A stretch of 23,104 bases of DNA from Flavobacteriaceae bacterium (GTDB taxonomy: Bacteria; Bacteroidota; Bacteroidia; Flavobacteriales; Flavobacteriaceae), in the NCBI GenBank assembly GCA_030613745.1, contig JAUWLK010000009.1:1-23104 (forward strand), given 5' to 3'. Each line of letters begins with the position of its first letter. The stretch's first letter is position 1. The notes beneath the pieces were generated by a model, which made no database searches, had not been told where the DNA came from, and saw only the letters and a list, made by a program, of their open reading frames with translations. The position numbers and the translations under genes are program-made. This document shows positions 15,655 to 23,104 of this stretch, in pieces.

Positions 15655-16475
15655 TACATGGTTAGGTATAAGTAAATATAAATAAATGGTGTTGCAAAGA
15701 TAATACTATCTAATCTATCTAAAAAACCACCATGCCCTGGAATAAAATTACTGCTGTCTTTTAATTTAGCTTGACGTTTAAACATAGATTCTATTAAATC
15801 ACCTAAAACCCCAAAAGTACTAACAATTATTGCTATAGCAAACCACTGTATAGAATGAATACTAAAACAATATTCTGATATAAAATATCCAGAAATAAAT
15901 GTAAAAATAAATCCTCCTAAAAATCCTTCAACTGTTTTATTTGGTGATACTCTTTCAATAAGTTTAGTTTTTCCGAAATTTTTCCCAATAAGAAAAGCAA
16001 AAATATCATTACTCCAAGTCAATATAAAAACACCTATTATAATTGAACTGTCAAATGAATTTTCTATATTTAAATAAGGTATTTTAATCAATAACGATAA
16101 CGGAATAATAATATAAATTAATGATAAAAATATTCTGCCTAAGTATTGAATAGCTACTTTTCTTGATGAGATCAAAGTAGTAATTAAAGTGAAAAACAAA
16201 ACAAATGTGAATAAGGAAACTATTATTTTTTCGGATAAATTATCTTTTAAAACTATTAGATTACTATTAGAAATAATTGCTAATAAAAAAGATGTAATAG
16301 CTAAAATATAAGGATAAACACTTTTTAATTCAATAATTCTTAAAAATTCATAAAGAGAAATTATTAAAAAAATAAAAAATAAACTGTAAAAATAGAATGG
16401 TCCTAAAAGTGAAGAAGAAACAATTAAAGCTACATATATAAAACCGAAAATTATACGTTTGGTAAAGTTGTTCAT
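15654..16475 (-). CDS. cdsA: Phosphatidate cytidylyltransferase CdsA
   Basis: 273 residues with about eight membrane segments. It converts phosphatidate and CTP to CDP-diacylglycerol, the precursor of all phospholipid headgroups. The CDS signature is intact at 230-256: SMFKRQAKLKDSSNF, then IPGHGGFLDRLD, with the metal-binding aspartates and the HGG turn. The upstream SPNKTVEGFLGG (177-188) is the second conserved loop. The gene starts 4 bases after the LUD-domain gene and overlaps psd by one base. Confidence 0.96.
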   Translation of the reverse strand: MNNFTKRIIFGFIYVALIVSSSLLGPFYFYSLFFIFLIISLYEFLRIIELKSVYPYILAITSFLLAIISNSNLIVLKDNLSEKIIVSLFTFVLFFTLITTLISSRKVAIQYLGRIFLSLIYIIIPLSLLIKIPYLNIENSFDSSIIIGVFILTWSNDIFAFLIGKNFGKTKLIERVSPNKTVEGFLGGFIFTFISGYFISEYCFSIHSIQWFAIAIIVSTFGVLGDLIESMFKRQAKLKDSSNFIPGHGGFLDRLDSIIFATPFIYIYLYLTM

Positions 16476-16479
16476 GAAT

Positions 16480-17076
16480 TTATAAATCTTCTAATAAAAG
16501 CAAATATAAGGTTTTACTATTGGTATTACCATAACTCATAAAATCAGGATCTGTTTTATTTGGAAAATAGTCTTTAATAGAACTAATGATTGTTGCTTCA
16601 TTTTTTTCTGATCTGTTTCTTATACCAGAAATACCATCACGAGTATCTTTAGCAATTTGACTTGTTTTTGCAAATACTATAAAATTATTTGGTAATTCTT
16701 TTAATTTTTTATCATGTAGTTGACGAGAAGTAAACATAATGCTTCCATCATCAGAAATTAAGGATTCACAACAGGTGAAAAAAGGTAAACTAGGAATAAT
16801 TTTTTCAGTTTTAGCACTTTTAATTTTAGTTAAAATTTCAAGTAATTCTTCATTAAAACTAACAACATTATTCCAACTGTTCTCTTGTAAAATTTGAATT
16901 AAATTTGTTTCAACCTCCTCTTGATTAGAACAGTATAAAAATTTACCACCTTTATGAATAAGTTTTTTTACAAATCTTTCATCAATTGACATTTCATCAA
17001 AAGGTTCAGAAATATTTTCCTCTTTTTTTTGAGAAGGATAGATTTTATTTTTTAAAAATTTAGTGAAGAAATTCAT
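16480..17076 (-). CDS. LUD-domain (LutC-like) protein
   Basis: 198 residues. Its C-terminal two thirds match the LUD/LutC fold: IMFTSRQLHDKKLKELPNNF with FIVFAKTSQIAKD (about 114-145), GISGIRNRSEKNEAT (about 149-163), and a terminal YLLLLEDL. Family members act in L-lactate oxidation (LutC) but many, including this stand-alone type encoded before cdsA in flavobacteria, have no assigned role. No lutA or lutB gene is adjacent. The N-terminal 75 residues are charged and not recognisable. A TAAATTTG element in the gap to ftsH suggests it can start its own transcript. Confidence 0.8.
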   Translation of the reverse strand: MNFFTKFLKNKIYPSQKKEENISEPFDEMSIDERFVKKLIHKGGKFLYCSNQEEVETNLIQILQENSWNNVVSFNEELLEILTKIKSAKTEKIIPSLPFFTCCESLISDDGSIMFTSRQLHDKKLKELPNNFIVFAKTSQIAKDTRDGISGIRNRSEKNEATIISSIKDYFPNKTDPDFMSYGNTNSKTLYLLLLEDL

Positions 17077-17095
17077 AAGTAAAAATGTAATTATT

Positions 17096-17103
17096 CAAAT
17101 TTA
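17096..17103 (-). promoter_or_regulatory. Possible internal promoter before the LUD gene
   Basis: TAAATTTG on the minus strand, in the 41-base ftsH-LUD gap, with 19 bases between it and the LUD ATG. It would allow LUD-cdsA-psd-ACBP transcription independent of ftsH. Confidence 0.4.
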
Positions 17104-17117
17104 CAAAAACACTTTGG

Positions 17118-19160
17118 TTATTTTGATGATTCCTTAGAATTTTCATCCTTAGAGTCTTCATTTTTTTCGGTTATTTCTTCTTTTGTTTCTTCTTTTTTAC
17201 TTTTACTCTTACTTATTGCAATTGGTTCTTCTTTTTGAAATGGTCTTTCCCCAAAAATACTTTTCAAATTTTCTTCAAAAATAACTTCTTTTTCAACTAA
17301 AATATCAGCCAATTCAATAAGTTCTTTTTTGTGTTCTTTAAGAATTTTTATAGCTCTATTATACTGTTTTTCAATTATTTTTGAAATTTCCTCATCAATG
17401 GTTTGGGCTGTTAATTCACTATATGGTTTAGTAAAAGTATAATCACTTTGACCGCTTGAATCATAATAAGTGATATTACCAATTTTATTATTTAAACCAT
17501 AAATAGTAACAATTGCTCTTGCTTGTCGGGTTACTTTTTCTAAATCATTTAAAGCACCTGTTGAAATTTTATTGAACATAACTTTTTCTGCTGCTCTTCC
17601 ACCCAGTGTGGCACACATTTCATCTAACATTTGATCAGTTTCAACAATTTGTCTTTCTTCAGGTAAATACCAGGCGGCACCCAACGATTTACCTCTTGGA
17701 ACGATAGTTACCTTAACTAGAGGCGCTGCATGTTCTAACATCCAGCTAACTGTAGCGTGGCCAGCTTCATGATATGCAATGGTTTTTCTCTCTTTAGGCG
17801 TTATAATTTTATTTTTCTTTTCTAGACCACCTACAATTCTATCAACCGCATCTAAAAAGTCTATATGATATACTTTCTTTTTATTCTTTCTAGCAGCAAC
17901 TAAAGCTGCTTCATTACAAACATTTGCAATATCAGCACCAGAAAAACCAGGAGTTTGTTTTGATAAAAATTCAATATCAACGTCTTTATCCATTTTTAAA
18001 GGTTTGATGTGTACTTCAAAAATTTCCTTTCGTTCATTTCTATCTGGCAAGTCAACATAAATTTGACGGTCAAATCTACCTGCACGCATTAAAGCTTTAT
18101 CCAAAACATCAGCACGGTTAGTTGCAGCAATAACAATAACGTTGGTATCGGTACCAAAACCATCCATTTCAGCAAGCAGTTGATTTAAAGTATTCTCTCT
18201 TTCATCATTGCCGCCTGTAAAGTTGTTTTTACCTCTGGCTCTACCAATAGCATCTATTTCATCAATAAAAATAATTGATGGTGATTTAGCTGCAGCTTGT
18301 TTAAATAAATCTCTAACCCTTGAAGCTCCAACACCTACAAACATTTCAACAAAATCTGATCCCGAAAGAGAAAAGAAAGGTACATGTGCTTCACCGGCAA
18401 CAGCTTTTGCAAGTAATGTTTTACCCGTACCTGGAGGTCCAACCAATATTGCACCTTTAGGAATTTTACCACCTAATGCAGTATATTTATCAGGGTTTTT
18501 TAGGAAATCAACAATTTCTTGAACTTCTTCTTTGGCACCTTCTAAACCAGCAACATCTTTAAATGATGTTTTAACTTTTGTATTTTGATCAAATAATTTT
18601 GCTTTTGATTTACCAATATTAAAAATCTGACCTCCAGGACCACCACTACCACCACCAGACATTCTACGCATGAAAAATATCCAAATAGCAATAAGGAATA
18701 TAAAAGGCAACCAAACCATAAATGAATCTAAAAAGCTGGTTCTAGAAGTATTATCTTTATCAAAATCAAGTTCATATTCAGATTTTGCATTTTTTAATTC
18801 ATTTTCAAAATTTTGTAAATCACCAAAATCATAAATATATGTAGGAGAACCTTGATTTAAAAAGGATTGATTTTTACCTTTTTTATATATTTCTTTACTT
18901 AAGGCCTCTGATTTAATTGTTAATTGTGCTATATCACTATTTACGATTACTATTTTTTCAATATCATTATCTACTAAAATAGTTTTAAATTCGTTTTGAG
19001 ATAACTTATTACTAGTTAACTCAGAACTGTTTAATAACTGATAACCAATTAATAATGCGAAGATAATTCCATAAATCCAATAAAAATTGAATTTAAAATT
19101 GAATTGCTTCAAAGGATTGTTATTATTGTCTTTTTCTTTATTATTATCTTTTTTCATCAA
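17118..19160 (-). CDS. ftsH: ATP-dependent zinc metalloprotease FtsH
   Basis: 680 residues. Membrane helices at about 27-43 and 147-164 flank the periplasmic domain. The AAA+ module has Walker A GPPGTGKT (241-248), Walker B IIFIDEID (296-303) and the second region of homology with ATNRADVLDKALMRAGRFDR (346-365). The M41 protease has the zinc motif HEAGH (464-468). The C-terminal tail (about 640-680) is Lys/Glu/Ser-rich. It forms a hexamer that extracts and degrades membrane and some cytoplasmic proteins. It follows rsfS by 20 bases. The start is MMKKDNN; either methionine could be used. Proximity to cdsA and psd is suggestive because FtsH controls lipid synthesis enzymes in some bacteria; here that is inference. 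Confidence 0.98.
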   Translation of the reverse strand: MMKKDNNKEKDNNNNPLKQFNFKFNFYWIYGIIFALLIGYQLLNSSELTSNKLSQNEFKTILVDNDIEKIVIVNSDIAQLTIKSEALSKEIYKKGKNQSFLNQGSPTYIYDFGDLQNFENELKNAKSEYELDFDKDNTSRTSFLDSFMVWLPFIFLIAIWIFFMRRMSGGGSGGPGGQIFNIGKSKAKLFDQNTKVKTSFKDVAGLEGAKEEVQEIVDFLKNPDKYTALGGKIPKGAILVGPPGTGKTLLAKAVAGEAHVPFFSLSGSDFVEMFVGVGASRVRDLFKQAAAKSPSIIFIDEIDAIGRARGKNNFTGGNDERENTLNQLLAEMDGFGTDTNVIVIAATNRADVLDKALMRAGRFDRQIYVDLPDRNERKEIFEVHIKPLKMDKDVDIEFLSKQTPGFSGADIANVCNEAALVAARKNKKKVYHIDFLDAVDRIVGGLEKKNKIITPKERKTIAYHEAGHATVSWMLEHAAPLVKVTIVPRGKSLGAAWYLPEERQIVETDQMLDEMCATLGGRAAEKVMFNKISTGALNDLEKVTRQARAIVTIYGLNNKIGNITYYDSSGQSDYTFTKPYSELTAQTIDEEISKIIEKQYNRAIKILKEHKKELIELADILVEKEVIFEENLKSIFGERPFQKEEPIAISKSKSKKEETKEEITEKNEDSKDENSKESSK

Positions 19161-19180
19161 AGTATTTTAATATTTATTGC

Positions 19181-19552
19181 TTAATAAGCATTTTGAATAT
19201 TTGTGATTTTGGCATCTCCCCACAGTTCTTCTAAATTATAAAATTCTCGAACATGTTTTTGAAAAACATGTACAACAACATTTACATAATCTATCAATAT
19301 CCATTCTGCATTACTTTCTCCTTCAACATGCCAAGCTTTATCTTTTAAGGTTTTGCTTACATTTTTTTGGATAGAACCTGAAATTGCACTTACTTGAGTG
19401 TTTGAATTAGCCTCACAAATAATAAAGTAATCGCAAACTGTATTTTCAATATCTCTTAAGTCAAGAATAGTTGTTTTCTCACCTTTTACATCTTCAATTC
19501 CCTTGATTATTTCAGTAATCAAAAGATCTGTGTTTACTATTTTTTTAGTCAT
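19181..19552 (-). CDS. rsfS: Ribosome silencing factor RsfS
   Basis: 123 residues, DUF143/Iojap family. It binds ribosomal protein uL14 and stops 50S-30S joining under nutrient limitation. Signatures are KTTILDLRDIENTVCDYFII (26-45), the central KAWHVEGESNAEWILIDY (about 72-89) and VVVHVFQKHVREFYNLEELW (about 92-111). It is the first gene of the rsfS-ftsH run and diverges from birA with a promoter element on each strand of the gap. Confidence 0.95.
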   Translation of the reverse strand: MTKKIVNTDLLITEIIKGIEDVKGEKTTILDLRDIENTVCDYFIICEANSNTQVSAISGSIQKNVSKTLKDKAWHVEGESNAEWILIDYVNVVVHVFQKHVREFYNLEELWGDAKITNIQNAY

Positions 19553-19575
19553 TAATATTTTTAAAAAATTTCTTG

Positions 19576-19583
19576 CAAATGTA
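19576..19583 (-). promoter_or_regulatory. -7 promoter element of rsfS-ftsH
   Basis: TACATTTG followed by CA on the minus strand, exact TAnnTTTG, 23 bases before the rsfS ATG. Confidence 0.55.
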
Positions 19584-19609
19584 TCACATTTTTACCATTT
19601 TAGATGTTC

Positions 19610-19617
19610 TAAATTTG
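19610..19617 (+). promoter_or_regulatory. -7 promoter element of birA
   Basis: TAAATTTG followed by CA, exact TAnnTTTG, 12 bases before the chosen birA ATG at 19630. It also argues against the upstream in-frame ATGs at 19573 and 19579. Confidence 0.55.
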
Positions 19618-19629
19618 CATTATTATATT

Positions 19630-20361
19630 ATGAAATTATTCAAACTTGATGCCATAAACTCAACAAGTATTTATTTAAAGCAATTATCAAAAGGAATTGA
19701 TATAAGTAACTGGACTGTTGTAACTGCCGAATATCAGACTTCAGGTCGTGGTCAAATGCAAACTAAATGGGATTCTAAACGGAGTAAAAATCTAATATTT
19801 AGTATGTTAATTAAGTTTGATAATTTGAAAGCCAGTAATCAGTTTTATTTGAATTGCGCGATTTCTATCGGAATTTTTAACGCATTAAAAGAATACAAAT
19901 TACCTCAATTAAAAATAAAATGGCCAAACGACATAATGTCAGTTAACAAAAAATTGGGAGGAATTTTAATTGAAAACTCATTAATGAATGATAAAATATA
20001 TCAAACTGTAGTAGGTGTTGGTTTAAATATTAATCAAGTTACTTACCCTGATTATTTACCAAAAGCTGTTTCAATGAAGCAAATTTTAAAGAATGATTTT
20101 GATCGTGATAAAATTTTAATTAAAATTGTAAATTCTATTAAAACACAAATTGATATTTTAAATCAAGGAGAGTTCAAAACTTTGCATCAAAATTATGAAA
20201 ATGTACTGTTTAAAAAAGGAAAAGTACTAATGCTTGAGAACAAGAATCAATTAAAATTTCTTGGTAAATTAATAGGAGTGTCAAAACAAGGTAAACTTAT
20301 GGTTGAGCTTGAAAATGAATCAGTTACAGAATTTGATTTTAAAGAAATTAAGTTTATTTAG
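19630..20361 (+). CDS. birA: Biotin-[acetyl-CoA-carboxylase] ligase, class I (no DNA-binding domain)
   Basis: 243 residues from the ATG at 19630, chosen because the protein then begins MKLFKLDAINSTS, the usual start of the catalytic domain, and because a -7 promoter element lies just before it. The ligase joins biotin and ATP and biotinylates the biotin carrier domain of acyl-CoA carboxylases. Signatures are SGRGQMQTKW (38-47, the biotinyl-AMP loop), KWPNDIM (97-103) and KLGGILIEN (108-116). A short C-terminal beta domain (about 190-243) completes it. There is no N-terminal helix-turn-helix, so it is a ligase only and not a biotin repressor. Confidence 0.93.
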   Translation: MKLFKLDAINSTSIYLKQLSKGIDISNWTVVTAEYQTSGRGQMQTKWDSKRSKNLIFSMLIKFDNLKASNQFYLNCAISIGIFNALKEYKLPQLKIKWPNDIMSVNKKLGGILIENSLMNDKIYQTVVGVGLNINQVTYPDYLPKAVSMKQILKNDFDRDKILIKIVNSIKTQIDILNQGEFKTLHQNYENVLFKKGKVLMLENKNQLKFLGKLIGVSKQGKLMVELENESVTEFDFKEIKFI

Positions 20362-20375
20362 ATAAAAGTAATCAA

Positions 20376-20765
20376 CTATTTCTTTTCAATATTACTAATT
20401 AAAGTATTGATAAATTTTTGAAGTGGACCTTTAACCATCATTGCTACCATTGGGTTGAATTTACCGTCAAAAAGTAATTGAACATCACTTGAATTTTTTG
20501 ATTTTTCTTCAATATTTGCAGTTAAAGTAAATGGAAATTTATCACTAACTGAACCTAAAACTAATTTTTTTGGTGTTTCTTGTTCCTGAAGTTTTAATTT
20601 AATTTCTGGCATTCCTTTTAAAGCAAACAAAAAAGAATTTTCATCAGCCTTAAATTTCTCAATGTTTTCAGGCATAATATGTTCAAAATTTTCAATTTTT
20701 GATAAATAATCAAACATTTCTTTGTTTGATTTTTGTACTGTAACTTTTGGACTTTCCAGATTCAT
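20376..20765 (-). CDS. SRPBCC (START-like) small protein, function unknown
   Basis: 129 residues with the alternating strand pattern of the SRPBCC/polyketide-cyclase-like fold: an N-terminal strand (SPKVTVQKS), a helix with FDYLSKIENFEHIMP (18-32), a central sheet (FLFALKGMPEIKLKLQEQE and FTLTANIEE) and the long C-terminal helix (about 108-129). Such proteins bind hydrophobic ligands in a central cavity; the ligand here is unknown. It follows pyrE by 17 bases on the same strand, so the two are likely cotranscribed, and converges with birA. Confidence 0.78.
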   Translation of the reverse strand: MNLESPKVTVQKSNKEMFDYLSKIENFEHIMPENIEKFKADENSFLFALKGMPEIKLKLQEQETPKKLVLGSVSDKFPFTLTANIEEKSKNSSDVQLLFDGKFNPMVAMMVKGPLQKFINTLISNIEKK

Positions 20766-20782
20766 ATTTAATTTTTCTTAAA

Positions 20783-21427
20783 CTATTTAGCCTTCCATTT
20801 ACTAGGTTTTTTACGCCAAGAATTTAATGTTTTAAGGTGTTTTTCAGTAATATAATTTGTTTCAAGGGCTTGATCTATCAAGCTTTTATAATCACTTAAA
20901 GTAGTTAACTCTACATTAGCTTCTTTAAAATTTTCTTCGGCAATCTTAAAACCATAATTAAAAATTGCTACCATACCTTTTACGTTTGCTCCAGTTTCTT
21001 TTAGTGCTTTAACTGCATTTAAACTACTTTTTCCGGTGCTGATTAAATCTTCAACCACAACAATATTTTGACCATTGTCTAAAAATCCTTCGATTTGATT
21101 TTTTCTACCATGTTTTTTAGGTTCAGGTCTAACATAAATAAAAGGAACACCTAATTCTTGAGCAACTAAAACACCTATTGCAATGGCACCGGTAGCAACA
21201 CCAGCAATAACATCTGGTTTACCGTGTTTTTCGTTAATTATTTTTACTAAATTTTCGCGAATATAATTTCTTATTGGGACATAAGATAAAGTAATTCTGT
21301 TGTCACAATATATTGGAGATGACCAACCGGAAGCCCAAGTAAAAGGTTCATTTGGTTGTAATTTTATTGCTTTTATTGATAAGAGCAGTTCAGCCGTTTT
21401 TTTTGCAGTATTTTTGTCAAAAATCAT
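20783..21427 (-). CDS. pyrE: Orotate phosphoribosyltransferase
   Basis: 214 residues from the ATG at 21427. It joins orotate and PRPP to form orotidine 5'-phosphate in de novo UMP synthesis. The catalytic loop is PEPKKHGRKNQIEG (101-114), with the lysines and histidine that contact pyrophosphate. The PRPP-binding motif is VVVEDLISTGKS (123-134). WASGWSSPIYCDNR (31-44) is the conserved N-terminal orotate site. A longer reading from 21499 adds 24 residues that overlap the divergent Nudix gene and are not part of the family, so I reject it. A -7 element lies only 4 bases before this ATG, which suggests a nearly leaderless transcript, unless the second match at 21497-21504 is used. Confidence 0.95.
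   Translation of the reverse strand: MIFDKNTAKKTAELLLSIKAIKLQPNEPFTWASGWSSPIYCDNRITLSYVPIRNYIRENLVKIINEKHGKPDVIAGVATGAIAIGVLVAQELGVPFIYVRPEPKKHGRKNQIEGFLDNGQNIVVVEDLISTGKSSLNAVKALKETGANVKGMVAIFNYGFKIAEENFKEANVELTTLSDYKSLIDQALETNYITEKHLKTLNSWRKKPSKWKAK
21409..21416 (+). promoter_or_regulatory. -7 promoter element of the Nudix gene, inside pyrE
   Basis: TATTTTTG on the plus strand, exact TAnnTTTG, 18 bases before the Nudix ATG and within codons 4-7 of pyrE on the other strand. Confidence 0.42.
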
Positions 21428-21431
21428 GATA

Positions 21432-21439
21432 CAAATGTA
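21432..21439 (-). promoter_or_regulatory. -7 promoter element of pyrE, overlapping the Nudix start codon
   Basis: TACATTTG on the minus strand, exact TAnnTTTG. A TTG 23 bases upstream may be the -33 element. It covers the Nudix ATG (21435-21437). Another exact match on the same strand lies at 21497-21504 and would give a leader of about 65 bases. Confidence 0.42.
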
Positions 21440-22025
21440 TACAATTTTTAAGGATGATACTTCAATTATTTTGACAGATAATTTAAAAAATATCAACAAA
21501 AATATTTTTTATTATTGGGAAGAGATTGATATAAAGAATTTGTTTTATCAGATAGAAAAAAATAAAATAAGTGAATTTATTTTATATCATTCTGATTTAG
21601 AATTGATGTGGAATGAATTTTCAGCATATTTTAAACTAATAGAGGCAGCTGGAGGTATAGTTAAAAATACAGAAAAAGAAATACTATTTATTTATAGAAA
21701 TGATAAATGGGATTTACCGAAGGGAAAAATTGAAAATGAAGAGAGTGTTGAACAAGCAGCAATTCGTGAAGTTCAAGAAGAATGCGGAATTTTAAAAGTG
21801 GTCATTAAAAAATTTATAGCAAAAACTTATCATATTTATACTGAAAAAGAACGTGAAATTTTAAAAGTGTCTTATTGGTTTTCTATGTTTAGTGATGAGA
21901 TAAAAACTTACCCACAAGTAGAAGAAGGGATAACAAAAGTAGAATGGAAAAATAAAGAACAAATAAAAATAGCATTACAAAATACATATCCCAATATAAA
22001 ATTATTGATTGAAAGTTGTCGTTAA
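21435..22025 (+). CDS. Nudix hydrolase
   Basis: 196 residues from the ATG at 21435. The Nudix box is complete: GKIENEESVEQ then AAIREVQEECGI, fitting G-x5-E-x7-RE-U-x-EE-x-G-U. It therefore hydrolyses a nucleoside diphosphate linked to another moiety with Mg2+. WDLPKGKIE and the preceding AAGGIVKNTEKEILFIYR are typical of the core. The N-terminal 65 residues (MYTIFKDDTSIILTDN onwards) form an extra domain seen in flavobacterial relatives beside pyrE. The substrate cannot be predicted. Readings from 21300 or 21426 are possible but would run through pyrE codons; the former is rejected. Confidence 0.9.
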   Translation: MYTIFKDDTSIILTDNLKNINKNIFYYWEEIDIKNLFYQIEKNKISEFILYHSDLELMWNEFSAYFKLIEAAGGIVKNTEKEILFIYRNDKWDLPKGKIENEESVEQAAIREVQEECGILKVVIKKFIAKTYHIYTEKEREILKVSYWFSMFSDEIKTYPQVEEGITKVEWKNKEQIKIALQNTYPNIKLLIESCR

Positions 22026-22081
22026 ATCGACTTTTCTAACTATAAATCAATTTGGTATAATTAAAATTCATTGTATTGTAG

Positions 22082-22089
22082 TATATTTG
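22082..22089 (+). promoter_or_regulatory. -7 promoter element of the SulP gene
   Basis: TATATTTG followed by C, exact TAnnTTTG, 23 bases before the ATG at 22113. Confidence 0.52.
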
Positions 22090-22112
22090 CCGCTTTTCAA
22101 AATTTAAAGTAC

Positions 22113-23104
22113 ATGGAGTTTATTACAAAAAGGTTACCAACTGTAAAAAGTGATATCTTATCTGGTATAACAGTAGCATTGGCTTTGGTTCCTGAAGCAG
22201 TAGCCTTTGCTTTTGTAGCTGGTGTAGATCCTTTAGTAGGTTTATATGCAGCATTTATTGTTGGAATAATTACTTCAATTTTTGGAGGTCGCCCAGGAAT
22301 GATATCCGGAGCAACAGGTGCTTTGGCTGTGGTAATGGTTAGTTTGGTTGCTAGGGGTAATGACATGGGTGAAGTGGGAGAGAATTTGGGCTTGTATTAT
22401 TTGTTTGCAACAGTAATTTTAATGGGAGCAATTCAAATACTTGCAGGTGTTTTAAAATTGGGAAAATTTGTAAGACTGATACCCCATCCTGTTATGTTGG
22501 GTTTTGTTAATGGTTTGGCCATAGTTATATTTTTATCCCAATTAGGGATGTTTAAAGAAAATATTAATGGTGAGAAAATTTGGCTACAAGGAACAGAATT
22601 ATATTTAATGGGTGGCCTAGTTGCATTAACCATGATTATTATGTTGGGTTTACCAAAAATAAAAATCACTAAAAATCTTCCCGAAGCACTTATTGCAATT
22701 TTAGTCGTTTCGGCAATCGCAATTTTCTTTAAATTAGACATTGCTTCTGTTGGTTCATTTATTAGAGATGGAGGAGGAGAAGGATTAAAAGGAGGCTTGC
22801 CTTCATTACATCTAGAAACTTTTAGTAAAATTCCTTTTAACTGGCAAACTATAAAATTTATTTTTCCTTATGCTTTGATATTAGCTGCAATTGGTTTGAT
22901 TGAGTCATTAATGACATTGAATTTAATAGATGATTTAACAGAATCTCGTGGTAATGGAAATAAAGAATGTATTGCCCAAGGAAGTGCTAACATTGTTACC
23001 GGATTATTTGGTGGAATGGGAGGTTGTGCAATGATTGGTCAATCAATTATCAATATAAAATCTGGAGGTAGAACTCGATTATCAGGTATTGTTGCAGCAC
23101 TAAC
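22113..23104 (+). CDS. SulP (SLC26) family inorganic anion transporter, 3' end outside window
   Basis: The first 330 codons are present and the gene runs off the right edge. The protein starts MEFITKRLPTVKSDILSGIT and continues with the SulP core: ALALVPEAVAFAFVAGVDP (about 21-39, TM1 with the substrate-lining segment), GLYAAFIVGIITSIFGGRPG (TM2), ISGATGALAVVM (TM3), then IPHPVMLGFVNGLAI, IGLIESLMTLNLIDDLTESR and IAQGSANIVTGLFGGMGG, all diagnostic. Members move sulfate, bicarbonate, chloride or other anions; this sequence does not settle which. The usual C-terminal STAS domain would lie beyond the window. It is 87 bases from the Nudix stop and has its own promoter element. Confidence 0.95.
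   Translation, partial: MEFITKRLPTVKSDILSGITVALALVPEAVAFAFVAGVDPLVGLYAAFIVGIITSIFGGRPGMISGATGALAVVMVSLVARGNDMGEVGENLGLYYLFATVILMGAIQILAGVLKLGKFVRLIPHPVMLGFVNGLAIVIFLSQLGMFKENINGEKIWLQGTELYLMGGLVALTMIIMLGLPKIKITKNLPEALIAILVVSAIAIFFKLDIASVGSFIRDGGGEGLKGGLPSLHLETFSKIPFNWQTIKFIFPYALILAAIGLIESLMTLNLIDDLTESRGNGNKECIAQGSANIVTGLFGGMGGCAMIGQSIINIKSGGRTRLSGIVAAL

Noticed and set aside
19573..19629. Earlier start codons for birA
   Set aside because: The added residues are not part of the ligase family, and a -7 promoter element (19610-19617) lies after them.
21300..21434. Nudix start at 21300, and pyrE start at 21499
   Set aside because: Each extension is antisense to the conserved N-terminus of the other gene and absent from the family; starts at 21435 and 21427 fit both families.
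22097..22741. Minus-strand open frames inside the SulP gene
   Set aside because: They are antisense to well-conserved SulP motifs and show only the composition expected of the opposite strand.
1..23104. CRISPR arrays, tRNA or rRNA genes, IS elements, toxin-antitoxin or defence genes
   Set aside because: Looked for by eye on both strands; no direct-repeat array, cloverleaf, transposase or terminal inverted repeats were found.

Overview
The window looks like a chromosomal segment of a member of the Bacteroidota, most likely a Flavobacteriaceae bacterium. The DNA is very AT-rich and packed with housekeeping genes. Several genes carry a TAnnTTTG (often TAnnTTTGCA) element a short way upstream of their start codons, which is the -7 promoter element of this phylum. 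Gene content also fits: a YtxH/holin-like envelope cassette, a DUF1573 protein, an acyl-CoA-binding protein, an Nramp-like transporter, and the order rsfS-ftsH-LUD-cdsA-psd. This assignment is inferred from content and motifs; no rRNA or tRNA gene is present to anchor it.

Layout. Positions 1-4026 (minus strand): an Nramp-like transporter cut by the left edge and apparently frameshifted at its start; an ECF sigma factor; a membrane family 2 glycosyltransferase; a small cysteine-rich NqrM-like protein; and an Ate1-like aminoacyl-tRNA-protein transferase relative. Positions 4065-8559 (minus): a divergent EF-G paralogue that lacks the catalytic histidine, with its own terminator and an upstream palindrome; then murB overlapping an aminotransferase gene. 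Positions 8683-9757 (plus): a YtxH protein, a holin-superfamily/YqjE-like membrane protein and an unknown 112-residue protein. Positions 9836-11164 (plus): a secreted two-lobed retropepsin-like protein with a C-terminal PDZ domain. Positions 11178-11630 (minus): a DUF1573 protein. Positions 11745-14381 (plus): valS. Positions 14396-14729 (minus): an unreported decayed YceI-family pseudogene. Positions 14735-19552 (minus): the run rsfS, ftsH, LUD-domain gene, cdsA, psd and acyl-CoA-binding protein, with a probable internal promoter before the LUD gene. Positions 19630-20361 (plus): a short birA. Positions 20376-21427 (minus): an SRPBCC-fold protein and pyrE. Positions 21435-22025 (plus): a Nudix hydrolase divergent from pyrE with only 7 bases between start codons. 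Positions 22113-23104 (plus): a SulP anion transporter cut by the right edge.

The clearest functional unit is the minus-strand membrane cluster. cdsA makes CDP-diacylglycerol, psd makes phosphatidylethanolamine, and the acyl-CoA-binding protein may carry acyl chains, while the membrane protease FtsH is encoded upstream. I see no phage, IS element, CRISPR array or defence system. The points most worth a second look are the EF-G paralogue, the Nramp-like transporter with both substrate motifs replaced, the YceI pseudogene, and the interlocked pyrE/Nudix promoters.
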